Made by a program: the position numbers and the translations under genes. From the NCBI GenBank assembly GCA_964578885.1, contig CAZOEO010000011.1, positions 1 through 64,000 on the forward strand: a stretch of 64,000 nt of DNA, given 5' to 3'. Below the pieces are notes generated by a model. That model made no database searches. It was not told the DNA's origin and was given only the letters and a program-made list of their open reading frames with translations. Of this stretch, positions 8,236 to 17,211 are shown in pieces. The stretch's first letter is position 1, and each line of letters begins with the position of its first letter. The DNA comes from CAZRHR01 sp964578885. GTDB lineage: Bacteria > Bacteroidota > Bacteroidia > CAIKAF01.

Positions 8236-11106
8236 TTATGCGTAAGCTTCCATCGGCAGACATGAACAAACCAGGTTCCGGTCGCCATAGGCATCGTCTA
8301 CCCTTGAAACCGCAGGGAAAAATTTATTGGAGACAATGTAAGGGAGCGGATACGCTGCTTTCTGGCGGGAATATGGTCTTGTCCAGGCGTCCTGTAACAA
8401 AACTTCTGCCGTGTGCGGCGCATGTTTAAGTACGTTATCCTTCACATCGTATACACCCATTTCGATCTCTCGGATTTCTTCCCGAATGGCGATTAAGGCG
8501 TCGCAGAATCGGTCTAATTCTCCTTTGTTTTCACTTTCTGTAGGTTCAATCATAAGTGTACCGGCCACGGGGAAAGAAACGGTAGGGGCATGGAAGCCGT
8601 AATCCATCAAACGTTTTGCGATATCGACGACTTCAATGCCTACTTTTTTGAATTCGCGGCAGTCCAGGATAAACTCGTGAGCCACGCGGCCATGATTTCC
8701 GGAATACAATACGGGATAATGTGCCTGAAGTCTGTTTTTCATGTAGTTGGCATTCAGAATCGCATATTCTGTAGAGGATTTCAGTCCGCCATAGCCAAGC
8801 ATTTTAATGTAGGCATAGGAAATCAGCAAAATCAATGGACTTCCCCAAGGTGCGGCGCTTATCGCCGGAATGGCTTGGTCGCCACCTGTAGCAATCACGG
8901 GATGACCAGGAAGAAAGGGTGCCAAATGAGATTTTACACCGATTGGACCCATGCCCGGGCCGCCACCACCATGCGGAATGGCAAAAGTTTTATGCAGGTT
9001 CAAGTGACAAACGTCTGCACCAATGTGGGCGGGAGAAGTGAGTCCAACCTGCGCATTCATGTTTGCACCGTCCATATACACCTGACCACCAAAATGATGG
9101 ATTATATCTGTGATTTCCTGAATCCCTTCTTCGAACACACCATGTGTGCTGGGATAGGTCACCATCAGGGCTGAAAGTTTGTCTGCATGGGCTTCCGCTT
9201 GTGCGCGCAAATCCGCGATGTCGATGTTGCCTTCTGCATCACATTTAATAACGACCACTTTCATACCTGCCATCACCGCGGAAGCGGGATTGGTTCCATG
9301 TGCACTTTGGGGAATCAACACCACATCTCTGTGTGCGTTGCCGCGTGCATGATGGTACGCACGAATCACCATGAGTCCGGCATATTCTCCCTGCGCTCCT
9401 GAATTGGGCTGAAGGGAAACGGCATCGAAACCGGTGGAGTACGCCAGATACTCGGACAATTCACGCAGCATTTGCTGATAGCCTTCGGCCTGATAAATCG
9501 GCGCAAATGGATGTAATGCGTTGAATTCCGGCCAACTCAATGGCATAAGCTCCGTGGCTGCGTTCAATTTCATGGTACATGAGCCCAGTGCAATCATCGA
9601 AAAGTTCAGGGCAATGTCCCGGCTTTCCAATTTTTTAATGTACCTCATCAGGGCCGTTTCAGAACGGTGCAAATGGAATACCAGATGGGTCAGGTACGCG
9701 CTGGTTCGGCGAAGTCCTGCGGGTAATGACGACATGGCCTCTTCGATAAGTGCGTCTTTCAGCACCAGTCCGGGACGATTCATTAATCCGGCCAGGGTTT
9801 GTGCGAGAGCGCTCATTTGTTCGGCGGAAGTCGTTTCGTCTACACTCATCCGAAGATGCCCGTCTTTCGCGTAAAATACATTGATGTTTGCCGCTTCGAA
9901 GGCTGTTTTTACCCTTGCCACGTCGAGGGACGCTGGAAGCTGTACCTCAAGGGTGTCGAAAAATCCTTGTTCGGTCACCTGAAAGCCAAGTTGATTCAGG
10001 GCGTCGGAAAGTACGACGGCTTTCTTATGGACAGTAGACGCAATATGCTTCAATCCTTCTGGACCATGATATACTGCGTACATGCCGGCCATAATGGCCA
10101 GAAGCGCCTGTGCAGTACAAATATTGGACGTGGCTTTGTCTCTACGGATATGCTGTTCACGTGTTTGCAACGCCATCCGAAGGGCCGGTTTTCCCTGTGC
10201 ATCAATGGTTGCGCCGATGATGCGTCCGGGAATAGAGCGCTGATACGTTTTGTTGGTAGCGAAAAAGGCGGCGTGCGGTCCGCCGTAACCCATGGGCACG
10301 CCGAAACGCTGGGAATTTCCCACCACCACATCTGCACCCCATTCGCCCGGAGGCGTGAGTAATGTCAAAGATAACAAGTCCGTGGAAACCACTACTTTGA
10401 TGTCCTTCTCATGGCAAGCGTTGACCCATTCGGTATATGCATGTACGCCACCTGTGGCATCAGGATATTGTAAAAGCGCACCAAAGAACTGATCACTAGG
10501 TTCAAAAGAAAACACGTCGCCAACTTCAAGGACAATGCCCATGGGTTCGGCACGCGTTTCAAGCACATCTAAGGTTTGGTCGAAAACCTTATTGCTCACA
10601 AAAAATTTATTGGCGCCACGCTGGATGGCTTCTTTAGAGCGGAGGCCAAATGTCATGGCCATGGCTTCAGCGGCAGCGGTTCCTTCGTCCAACAAAGAGG
10701 CATTGGCGAGTTCCATTCCGGTTAGTTCCATCACCATGGTCTGGAAATTCAGGATGGCTTCCATGCGTCCCTGAGCAATTTCAGCTTGGTATGGCGTATA
10801 GGCGGTGTACCATCCCGGATTTTCAAATATATTCCGAAGAATTGGTGACGGGGTATGAGTGCCATAATACCCTTGACCAATGAAATTATGGGCCAGCGTA
10901 TTTTTTTGCGCCAATTGGCGGATATGCGTCAGGTAAGCGGATTCCGACATGGCCGGAAGAGACGCATTCCATTCCCTGCGAATGCGTTGTGGTACAACTT
11001 CTTCAATAAGTTGGTCGAGGCTCCGGACATCCAACTGCGACAGCATGATGGACGTTTCCGCCGGATCGGGGCCAATGTGCCGGCCAGCAAAGGTTTGGTG
11101 GTGCAT
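8236..11106 (-). CDS. gcvP: Glycine dehydrogenase (decarboxylating), P protein
   Basis: PLP-dependent P protein of the glycine cleavage system. It decarboxylates glycine and passes the aminomethyl group to the lipoyl arm of the H protein. At 956 residues it is the fused, single-chain form (two homologous halves, about 1-440 and 450-956). The PLP lysine is Lys706 in HLNLHKTFAIPHGGGGPG. The N-terminus (FAGRHIGPDP) is typical. The gcvH and gcvT genes are not in this window, so the system is encoded in pieces. The start codon lies 93 bases from a divergent secreted-protein gene. A terminator follows at 8164-8212. Confidence 0.97.
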   Translation of the reverse strand: MHHQTFAGRHIGPDPAETSIMLSQLDVRSLDQLIEEVVPQRIRREWNASLPAMSESAYLTHIRQLAQKNTLAHNFIGQGYYGTHTPSPILRNIFENPGWYTAYTPYQAEIAQGRMEAILNFQTMVMELTGMELANASLLDEGTAAAEAMAMTFGLRSKEAIQRGANKFFVSNKVFDQTLDVLETRAEPMGIVLEVGDVFSFEPSDQFFGALLQYPDATGGVHAYTEWVNACHEKDIKVVVSTDLLSLTLLTPPGEWGADVVVGNSQRFGVPMGYGGPHAAFFATNKTYQRSIPGRIIGATIDAQGKPALRMALQTREQHIRRDKATSNICTAQALLAIMAGMYAVYHGPEGLKHIASTVHKKAVVLSDALNQLGFQVTEQGFFDTLEVQLPASLDVARVKTAFEAANINVFYAKDGHLRMSVDETTSAEQMSALAQTLAGLMNRPGLVLKDALIEEAMSSLPAGLRRTSAYLTHLVFHLHRSETALMRYIKKLESRDIALNFSMIALGSCTMKLNAATELMPLSWPEFNALHPFAPIYQAEGYQQMLRELSEYLAYSTGFDAVSLQPNSGAQGEYAGLMVIRAYHHARGNAHRDVVLIPQSAHGTNPASAVMAGMKVVVIKCDAEGNIDIADLRAQAEAHADKLSALMVTYPSTHGVFEEGIQEITDIIHHFGGQVYMDGANMNAQVGLTSPAHIGADVCHLNLHKTFAIPHGGGGPGMGPIGVKSHLAPFLPGHPVIATGGDQAIPAISAAPWGSPLILLISYAYIKMLGYGGLKSSTEYAILNANYMKNRLQAHYPVLYSGNHGRVAHEFILDCREFKKVGIEVVDIAKRLMDYGFHAPTVSFPVAGTLMIEPTESENKGELDRFCDALIAIREEIREIEMGVYDVKDNVLKHAPHTAEVLLQDAWTRPYSRQKAAYPLPYIVSNKFFPAVSRVDDAYGDRNLVCSCLPMEAYA

Positions 11107-11199
11107 GGAATGCGAAATGGCAAATATTTTCTAATCAACGCAAAAATAAACATATTTGTTGGAGCCAAGAAGCCACATCACATGACTCATTTCATTTCT

Positions 11200-12066
11200 A
11201 TGCGTATTTTTTCAAAACTCCTCGTTATCACTTTTTTGTGTTCTTTTAGTTTCGTTCTTGCGCAAGATACCCTGCTTTTTATCAATGGAAAAGAACGACT
11301 TGCCGACCAGATTTCCCGAAAAGATGGCCAAATTTCTTATCGGTGGTTAAAGAAAAAGAAACCCGTGTACCCTGTTGCAGACTATGTGGAAGTAAAAGAG
11401 GTAGGCCTTGTGTCAAAAGACCGTGTGCTTGCTGGCAGATTACTTGAAAGAACAGATTCCAAAATTCGTTTCGAAACGTCCACTGGCCAAGTGCGGGAAT
11501 ATGCGCCAAATGAGGTTTTTGACGTGACAGAAACGTCCCTGATTCCCGTCAATGTAAAAGTAAAAAGAGGAGTGGTTAGACGAAACAACGACCATTACGA
11601 GTTTTTTTCAGTGAGAAAGCAAAAAACAGTCCGGGAAGAAAAGCTGTTTGCCATCTTTAACCAGCAGGAAACCCTGATTTATCGTCAGGACACCTTGTCC
11701 CGAAACTTTTTTCTGCCGGAAAACGAAGCCCGCGCTTACATCTACGGCAGAAGGTCGGCCCGCAGGCATTATGAATCCATTGGAACGTATTTTGCCGCAG
11801 CAGCCATTGGCGGCGGTGGTGTTATTTTCAACTATTTCTATATTCCACTTCCAATGGTGGCTTTTACCTTCATTAATGCCGCCATTCCTCCCAAGGTGAA
11901 AAAAACCGGCCCGGAAGATGCTCCCTGGCTGAATAATCCAGATTTTATTGAAGGCTACCGTTATCAGGCCAGCCGCCGGAAATTCAGAAATGCATGGATT
12001 ACCGGAATTCCTGGCGTGTTAATCGGCGCAGCCGGCCGTGCGTTTTATTACGGTGTCATTTATTAA
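11200..12066 (+). CDS. Hypothetical secreted protein
   Basis: A 288-residue protein with a signal peptide (MRIFSKLLVITFLCSFSFVLAQ, cleaved near residue 22). I chose the ATG at 11200 because it opens the signal peptide. The ATG at 11182 is also in frame, and the open frame continues far upstream through the gcvP gene, which is not credible. Residues 25-160 are basic and strand-rich. Residues about 195-240 include a Gly-rich hydrophobic stretch (YFAAAAIGGGGVIF) and a second one near the C-terminus, so it may associate with the outer membrane. I do not recognise the family. A near-match -7 box (CATATTTG) is at 11151-11158. Confidence 0.75.
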   Translation: MRIFSKLLVITFLCSFSFVLAQDTLLFINGKERLADQISRKDGQISYRWLKKKKPVYPVADYVEVKEVGLVSKDRVLAGRLLERTDSKIRFETSTGQVREYAPNEVFDVTETSLIPVNVKVKRGVVRRNNDHYEFFSVRKQKTVREEKLFAIFNQQETLIYRQDTLSRNFFLPENEARAYIYGRRSARRHYESIGTYFAAAAIGGGGVIFNYFYIPLPMVAFTFINAAIPPKVKKTGPEDAPWLNNPDFIEGYRYQASRRKFRNAWITGIPGVLIGAAGRAFYYGVIY

Positions 12067-12074
12067 AACCAGAC

Positions 12075-13343
12075 ATGAACCATCCCACATGGCTACAGTC
12101 TTTTCGGGAAAAAGCCCTGGCGTTAGATGCTGCCGACCCTTTGGCCGCCGTCCGAAATCAGTTTATTCTTCCTGAAAAATCTGGTGTCAAAGCCTATTTC
12201 ACAGGAAACTCTTTGGGGCTACAACCTCGAAAAGCCAAAACGTATCTAACGGAAGAACTAGACAACTGGGCCGATTATGCCGTGGAAGGACATTTTCATG
12301 GACCACGCCCCTGGCTCAGTTATCATGCGCTTTTTTCAACCCATTTGGCCCCTTTGGCCGGTGCAAAAACCACCGAAGTCGTTGCCATGGGACAGCTTAC
12401 GGCCAACCTTCATTTTCTGCTTGCTTCCTTTTACCAGCCTGAAGGAAATCGCTATAAAATCATTTGTGAAGCCCATGCGTTTCCGTCCGATTTGTACGCC
12501 TTATCATCGCATATTCGTTGGCATGGCTTGAACGATGAAGACGCACTCATCCGATTGCAACCGGATCCCGTTACCCATGTCCTTTCTCCCGAAACCATTT
12601 TGCAAGCCATTGAAGCGGCCGGCGATACGTTGGCGTTGGTCATGATTGGAGGCGTGAATTACCTTAGCGGACAAGTGATGCCCATGAAGGAGATTTCCGA
12701 AGCGGCGCACGCCGTAGGAGCCAAAGTGGGATTCGATTTGGCGCATGCCATGGGAAACATCACTCTTCAACTTCATGATTGGCAAGTCGATTTTGCGGCT
12801 TGGTGTTCGTACAAATATTTGAATTCCGGCCCCGGAAGTATTGCAGGTATTTTTGTTCATGAGCGTCATCACCAGGCTGGATTGCCTCGGCTGGAAGGTT
12901 GGTGGGGACACAAAGAATCTACGCGGTTTCTCATGCGACCCAACATGGATGCGACGCCTACGGCAGAAGCCTGGCAGCTCTCCAACGCTCCTGTGCTCGC
13001 TATGGCTGCGCATCTTGCTGCGTTGGAAATTTTCACGGAAGTGGGCCCAGAAGCCAGAAGCCACAAGCAAAAATTGCAAACCCAGTTTTTACTGGAACTT
13101 TTGGCCGCTTCCCAAAATCATGGTCTCCCTATTCATTCGATTACGCCAACCCAAGCACGCGGATGCCAAACCTCGTTGGTGTTACAAATGCAACCCAGAG
13201 AGGTTTTTAACCAACTCATGGCGCAGGGAATCATTACCGACTGGCGCGAACCCAACGTGATTCGTGTGGCGCCCGTTCCTCTGTACACCCAATATCAAGA
13301 AATATGGCAACTTTTCGCCGCTTTGGCTTCGGCTTATGCCTGA
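12075..13343 (+). CDS. kynU: Kynureninase
   Basis: PLP enzyme that cleaves kynurenine (or 3-hydroxykynurenine) to anthranilate (or 3-hydroxyanthranilate) and alanine, in tryptophan degradation or de novo NAD synthesis. The start at ATG 12075 gives 422 residues, the usual length; the frame is open further upstream inside the previous gene. Motifs: YFTGNSLGLQP near residue 37, the DLAHAMGN region binding PLP, and Lys247 in WCSYKYLNSGPGS. Other kynurenine pathway genes are absent here. Its 3' end overlaps the next gene by 40 bases, which implies translational coupling. Confidence 0.95.
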   Translation: MNHPTWLQSFREKALALDAADPLAAVRNQFILPEKSGVKAYFTGNSLGLQPRKAKTYLTEELDNWADYAVEGHFHGPRPWLSYHALFSTHLAPLAGAKTTEVVAMGQLTANLHFLLASFYQPEGNRYKIICEAHAFPSDLYALSSHIRWHGLNDEDALIRLQPDPVTHVLSPETILQAIEAAGDTLALVMIGGVNYLSGQVMPMKEISEAAHAVGAKVGFDLAHAMGNITLQLHDWQVDFAAWCSYKYLNSGPGSIAGIFVHERHHQAGLPRLEGWWGHKESTRFLMRPNMDATPTAEAWQLSNAPVLAMAAHLAALEIFTEVGPEARSHKQKLQTQFLLELLAASQNHGLPIHSITPTQARGCQTSLVLQMQPREVFNQLMAQGIITDWREPNVIRVAPVPLYTQYQEIWQLFAALASAYA

Positions 13344-13783
13344 TTTTCTTGATGTCCGGGCTGTCCGCCCAACAGCTTCGTCAGGTTGATTTTTCTCCCG
13401 TAGATTCCCTTTTACACGCGCCCAACGAAACGCCTGTAGTACTGAATTTCTGGGCCACATGGTGCAGGCCCTGCGTTAAAGAATTGCCGTATTTCGACAC
13501 CCTTGTACCCAAAACACAAGTGGTACTGGTGAGTCTGGATTTTGGAAAAAACGCGGAAATTAAATTGCTACAGTTTTTAAAGGATAAAGGGACACCTCAT
13601 CCTGTTTGGTGGCTAACGGAAGGAAACGAGCAAGTGTGGATTCCTAAAGTGCATCCGGAATGGACGGGAGCCTTGCCCGCCACTTTGCTGCTCCATCAGG
13701 GCAAAAAGTGGTTTTTCCCTGAATCATTTGAATCGCCCCAAGCGTTATATCATACCATTATTTCAACCTTAGAGAAACCATGA
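13304..13783 (+). CDS. Secreted thioredoxin-like protein, TlpA type
   Basis: A 159-residue periplasmic thiol-disulfide protein. A signal peptide (residues 1-23, ending LSAQ) is followed by a thioredoxin fold with the active site WCRPC at about residues 48-52 in FWATWCRPCVKELP, and the cis-Pro segment ALPATLLLH. It probably reduces or isomerises disulfides or supports cytochrome maturation; the partner is unknown. It overlaps kynU by 40 bases and elbB by 4, so it belongs to the same transcription unit. This is the first of two TlpA-like genes in the window (the other is 30735-31238). Confidence 0.85.
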   Translation: MATFRRFGFGLCLIFLMSGLSAQQLRQVDFSPVDSLLHAPNETPVVLNFWATWCRPCVKELPYFDTLVPKTQVVLVSLDFGKNAEIKLLQFLKDKGTPHPVWWLTEGNEQVWIPKVHPEWTGALPATLLLHQGKKWFFPESFESPQALYHTIISTLEKP

Positions 13784-14460
13784 ATATTGCAGTCATTCTT
13801 AGTGGATGCGGCGTGTATGACGGCGCAGAAATTCATGAGTCCGTAGCGGTACTATATCATGTAGACCGACTTGGACATACCGCGGTGCTTTTTGCCCCGG
13901 ATGCCCCACAACATCATGTGGTGAATCACCTCAATGGAGAAACCATGCCGGAAAACCGCAACATGTTAGTAGAAGCGGCCCGTATTGCCCGTGGAAACAT
14001 TCGACCTTTGCAGCAATTTCAAGAGAGTGAGGTAGATGCCATGATACTTCCTGGCGGATTTGGGGCTGCAAAAAACCTTTCAGACTGGGCTTTTCATGGC
14101 CCATCAGGAAACGCTGAACCCGAGACCGCCAAAGCCATACAAGCCATGGTAAAAGCCGGAAAACCTGTTGCCGCACTTTGTATGGCGCCGGTGGTGTTGG
14201 CCAAAGCACTGGAAGGCACTGGCGTCCAACCTACCCTTTCTGTCGGACATGCTAGTCAGGCTTCTCCTTATCCCATTGCCGACATTCATCAGGGCATGCA
14301 ACAAACCGGCGCCCAAACAGAGAATGTAGGCGTTCCGGACGTGGTTATAGATGCAAAAAACAAATTGGTGACGGCTCCCTGTTACATGATGGAAGCCTCC
14401 ATTACCCAGGTTTTTCAGAATGCTGAAAAGGCCATCCAAGCACTCATTTCCCTGATATGA
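13780..14460 (+). CDS. elbB: Isoprenoid biosynthesis glyoxalase ElbB
   Basis: A 226-residue DJ-1/PfpI superfamily protein. ElbB of E. coli shows glyoxalase activity and was linked to isoprenoid production. Seen here: N-terminal VILSGCGVYDGAEIHE typical of ElbB, MILPGGFGAAKNLSDWA near residue 90, and the nucleophile elbow ALCMAPVVLAKAL with a Cys near residue 132. Length fits the family (about 217-225). It has 4-base overlaps with both neighbours (13780-13783 and 14457-14460). Confidence 0.9.
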   Translation: MNIAVILSGCGVYDGAEIHESVAVLYHVDRLGHTAVLFAPDAPQHHVVNHLNGETMPENRNMLVEAARIARGNIRPLQQFQESEVDAMILPGGFGAAKNLSDWAFHGPSGNAEPETAKAIQAMVKAGKPVAALCMAPVVLAKALEGTGVQPTLSVGHASQASPYPIADIHQGMQQTGAQTENVGVPDVVIDAKNKLVTAPCYMMEASITQVFQNAEKAIQALISLI

Positions 14461-15137
14461 AGCCACGTTTCCCTGCCACCATTTCTCTGATTGTACTCAA
14501 CGTAGCGGCTTTTGGCTGGCTTTTTTCCCGTGAATTGAGCGACCCGGAGCGATTATTCATTGTTTATGGTGGCGTAAACCGCGGATTGGTCATAGAGCAA
14601 GGTGAGTACTGGCGTCTGCTTTCTGCTACATTTTTACACGGTGGGTTGTTGCATTTGGCCATGAACATGTACTCCCTTTGGGTGGTGGGCAGTTTTTTAG
14701 AACGCTGGGTGCAATGGCGCTGGTTCATTGTATTTTACCTCGTCTGTGGACTTGGTGGTTCTGTGGGATCCATTTGGTGGCATAGTGAGCCGACTGTAAG
14801 CGTGGGAGCCTCCGGTGCTATTTTTGGTATTGTAGGCATTCTCACTGGCATGCTGTCTTTGGGCAAAATTTTTGACCCACACGGCCGAAAAGCATTGCTC
14901 AAAAATCTCCTGCTGGTCATTGGATTGAACGTCCTGATCGGACTTAGTATACCTGGCATTGACAACGCCGGACACATCGGAGGATTGCTCGCCGGATTGC
15001 TGCTAGGCGCCACCCTTGGCTTGGGACTTCGCCCGGGTTTTTCTAAAACCGACCGTAGGCGACTAGCCGCCATGGGGATTGTACTTACTTTGGGCGTTTT
15101 AGCCTTGTTTATATTCGTTATTCCATTACATTCTTAG
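14457..15137 (+). CDS. Rhomboid family intramembrane serine protease
   Basis: A 226-residue protein with six membrane helices that would cleave substrates within the membrane. The catalytic serine is Ser119 in VGASGAIFG and the histidine is His173 in NAGHIGGLLAG. The HGGLLHLAMNMYSL helix carries the conserved His and Asn. It is the last gene of the kynU-thioredoxin-elbB-rhomboid run and starts in a 4-base overlap. Substrates cannot be predicted. Confidence 0.92.
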   Translation: MKPRFPATISLIVLNVAAFGWLFSRELSDPERLFIVYGGVNRGLVIEQGEYWRLLSATFLHGGLLHLAMNMYSLWVVGSFLERWVQWRWFIVFYLVCGLGGSVGSIWWHSEPTVSVGASGAIFGIVGILTGMLSLGKIFDPHGRKALLKNLLLVIGLNVLIGLSIPGIDNAGHIGGLLAGLLLGATLGLGLRPGFSKTDRRRLAAMGIVLTLGVLALFIFVIPLHS

Positions 15138-15170
15138 GTACGTCACCGCCATTTCACCCATTTTTCTAAC

Positions 15171-15178
15171 TATCTTTG
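15171..15178 (+). promoter_or_regulatory. -7 box of prfB
   Basis: TATCTTTG, a full TAnnTTTG match in the 103-base gap between the rhomboid gene and prfB, about 63 bases before the prfB ATG. No -33 TTG at ideal spacing. Confidence 0.45.
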
Positions 15179-15240
15179 CCCCGATATTGCCGAAGCATAG
15201 CGCGCGGCAGTGCGATGTTTAACTTAATACAACCTATTCG

Positions 15241-16327
15241 ATGGCCATTACGCACGACCATGTGAAAGGACTTGTGAAGCGCTTAGACGCGCTTAGGGGG
15301 TCACTTTGACGTTCCTGGCAAGGAAATCACATTACAAGAAGAAAATTTAAAAAGACAAGATCCCCATTTTTGGGATCAACCCAAAGTAGCGGAGCAAGTA
15401 GAGCGCAACATTCGCTCCCTCGAAAAAACCCTTGCAGAGTTTAAAGCGGCTGAAACGGCCCTGGAAGACTTGCAGGTGATGTTCGATTTTTTCAAAGAAG
15501 GTGAAGCAGAAGAATCCGATGCCGAAGCCGCCATGGAACACGCCATGACTACGCTAGAAGCACTGGAATTCAAGAAAATGCTCAGCGGCAAGGAAGACAT
15601 GTTGGGGGCCGTGGTACAAATTACCGCTGGCGCCGGTGGTACTGAAAGCTGCGACTGGGCGTCTATTCTCATGCGCATGTACCTCATGTGGGGCGAAAAA
15701 CATCGGTATACCATCAAAGAAACCGATTTCGTAGAGGGAGATGTGGCTGGAATCAAGAGTGTTACACTTCAATTTGAAGGAGATTATGCCTACGGATATC
15801 TCAAAGGCGAAAACGGCGTCCACCGACTGGTACGCATTTCACCTTTTGATGCCAACGCCAAACGACATACCAGCTTTGCTTCCGTGTATGTGTATCCAAT
15901 TGTGGACGATACCATTGAAATAGAAGTCAAAGATGCCGACATCGAATGGGAAACTTTCCGTTCCGGCGGTGCGGGCGGGCAGAACGTAAACAAGGTAGAA
16001 ACGGCAGTACGCCTGTATCACAAACCTTCGGGCATTGTGATCAAAAACCAGGAAAGCCGGTCACAGCTTCAGAACAAAGAAAACGCTGTACGTTTACTGA
16101 AATCACAGCTCTACGAGAACGAAATGCGCAAGCGCAACGAAGCCCGCGCCGAAGTAGAAGGCAACAAGAAAAAAATCGAGTGGGGTTCCCAGATTCGGAG
16201 TTACGTGCTTCATCCATACAAAATGGTGAAGGATCTCCGCACCGATTTTGAAACCTCGAATGCCCAAGCCGTGTTAGACGGTGACCTCGACGGCTTCCTC
16301 AAAGCCTTTTTGATGGAATTCAACTAA
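15241..16327 (+). CDS. prfB: Peptide chain release factor 2, programmed +1 frameshift
   Basis: RF2 recognises UGA and UAA and triggers peptide release. Translation starts at ATG 15241 and meets an in-frame TGA at 15307-15309 after 22 codons. Shifting +1 at CTT-TGA-C continues through 339 more codons to a total of about 361 residues, matching E. coli RF2 (365). The motif SPF (in VRISPFDANAKRHTS) reads the stop codon, and GGQ (residues 245-247, in SGGAGGQNVNK) catalyses hydrolysis. The frameshift signal is described separately. A conventional gene caller would start at 15470 or later and lose the first 76 residues. A strong terminator follows at 16352-16377. Confidence 0.96.
15295..15310 (+). 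promoter_or_regulatory. prfB: RF2 autoregulatory +1 frameshift site
   Basis: The site reads AGGGGG-TCA-CTT-TGA-C. The internal Shine-Dalgarno-like AGGGGG lies three bases before the slippery CTT, and TGA-C is a weak stop context. Low RF2 makes ribosomes pause at TGA and slip +1, which restores RF2 synthesis. The layout matches the classical site except that TCA replaces TAT. Confidence 0.95.
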
Positions 16328-16883
16328 TCGATTTTTCTGACAACCAATTATAAAAGACCCCGAAAGGGTCTTTTTTTGTGGGTGTCTGACCCATTGCGGT
16401 CAGGGCATTGCGAAAGATGTAGTTGTTTCCCGCAAGTGGGTATCGGGAGACGGGTCGGAAAATCGTTGTGGCGAATTTTTTTTCGTCCCGACGATTTTTC
16501 GCCCCTTTTACGATGGATTGGACGGAATGGATGTCTTTTGAGAGAATGTCTGTTGAATGCTGATTCGCTCCAACGATTTCGATGATGCCGTGAATATGGT
16601 CGGGCATGATAATGTGTTCGTGTAATACCACATTGGGAAAATGTTTGGGAATGTCTAACCAACATTGGTTGGCAATTTGTCCGGCGTCATTCAACATCAT
16701 TTGGAAGGAAGGATGATTGGGTGAATTCTTCATTGCCGACTGGTTATTGGCCCTCATAATTTGGACAAACAAACGAGCCCTGTTGTGCACACAAATGGTG
16801 AAAAAATACAATCCTGTCTGTGAATAATCATACCCTTTCAGGCGGATGGATTTACGGTGATGGATGCTGGGATGATATGTCAT
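16320..16883 (-). pseudogene. Degraded REP-associated tyrosine transposase (RAYT)
   Basis: A 187-codon frame whose first about 128 residues match RAYT/Y1 transposases of the IS200 superfamily: IRLKGYDYSQTGLYFFTICV at the N-terminus and the metal-binding HUH motif in MPDHIHGIIEI. Past residue about 128 the sequence no longer resembles the family, and the expected helix with the catalytic tyrosine (W-x-YYEHII type) is absent. The 3' end runs through the prfB terminator and overlaps the prfB stop codon by 8 bases. I read this as a 3'-truncated, inactive remnant. No R repeat flanks it; the nearest copies are 8 kb left and 5.5 kb right. Confidence 0.65.
16352..16377 (+). terminator. Terminator of prfB
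   Basis: Perfect nine-base stem AAAAGACCC/GGGTCTTTT with loop CGAAA, followed by seven T. It lies inside the 3' end of the opposing RAYT-like frame. Confidence 0.9.
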
Positions 16884-17211
16884 AAATAATTAAAATTTCC
16901 TTGGTGTTTGTCAATTTTGTGAATGGGTGATTTCATGAAGACAATGGCGATGTCTCAATGGCTTAAATGACGATCGATTTTCATGAACGGATGAGGGTGT
17001 ATTAAAATGATGCGATGATGAGAAAAATGTCTTCGCAGTTCAAAATCACGTCTTTAAATTTTTCACTACGAAAAGGAAAAACCCAGGCGCTGAATACCGA
17101 AAGAATGGCGAGATGCTGCTACTTCATTTTCCCATTTCCTCCAAAAAAACCAAAACCTCCGGCGATTTCACCCAAAAACCTTATTTTCGTGCTTCTTGAA
17201 ACATACCTATA
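16884..17211. other. Gene-free gap before DUF2723 gene
   Basis: 328 bases of AT-rich DNA with no convincing gene. A 65-codon plus-strand frame (17015-17212) has no recognisable features and ends where the next gene begins. A near-match -7 box (TATTTTCG, 17182-17189) could serve the DUF2723 gene. Confidence 0.5.

Noticed and set aside
10855..11199. Upstream extension of the secreted protein gene at 11200
   Set aside because: This part overlaps gcvP on the opposite strand; the signal peptide begins at 11200.
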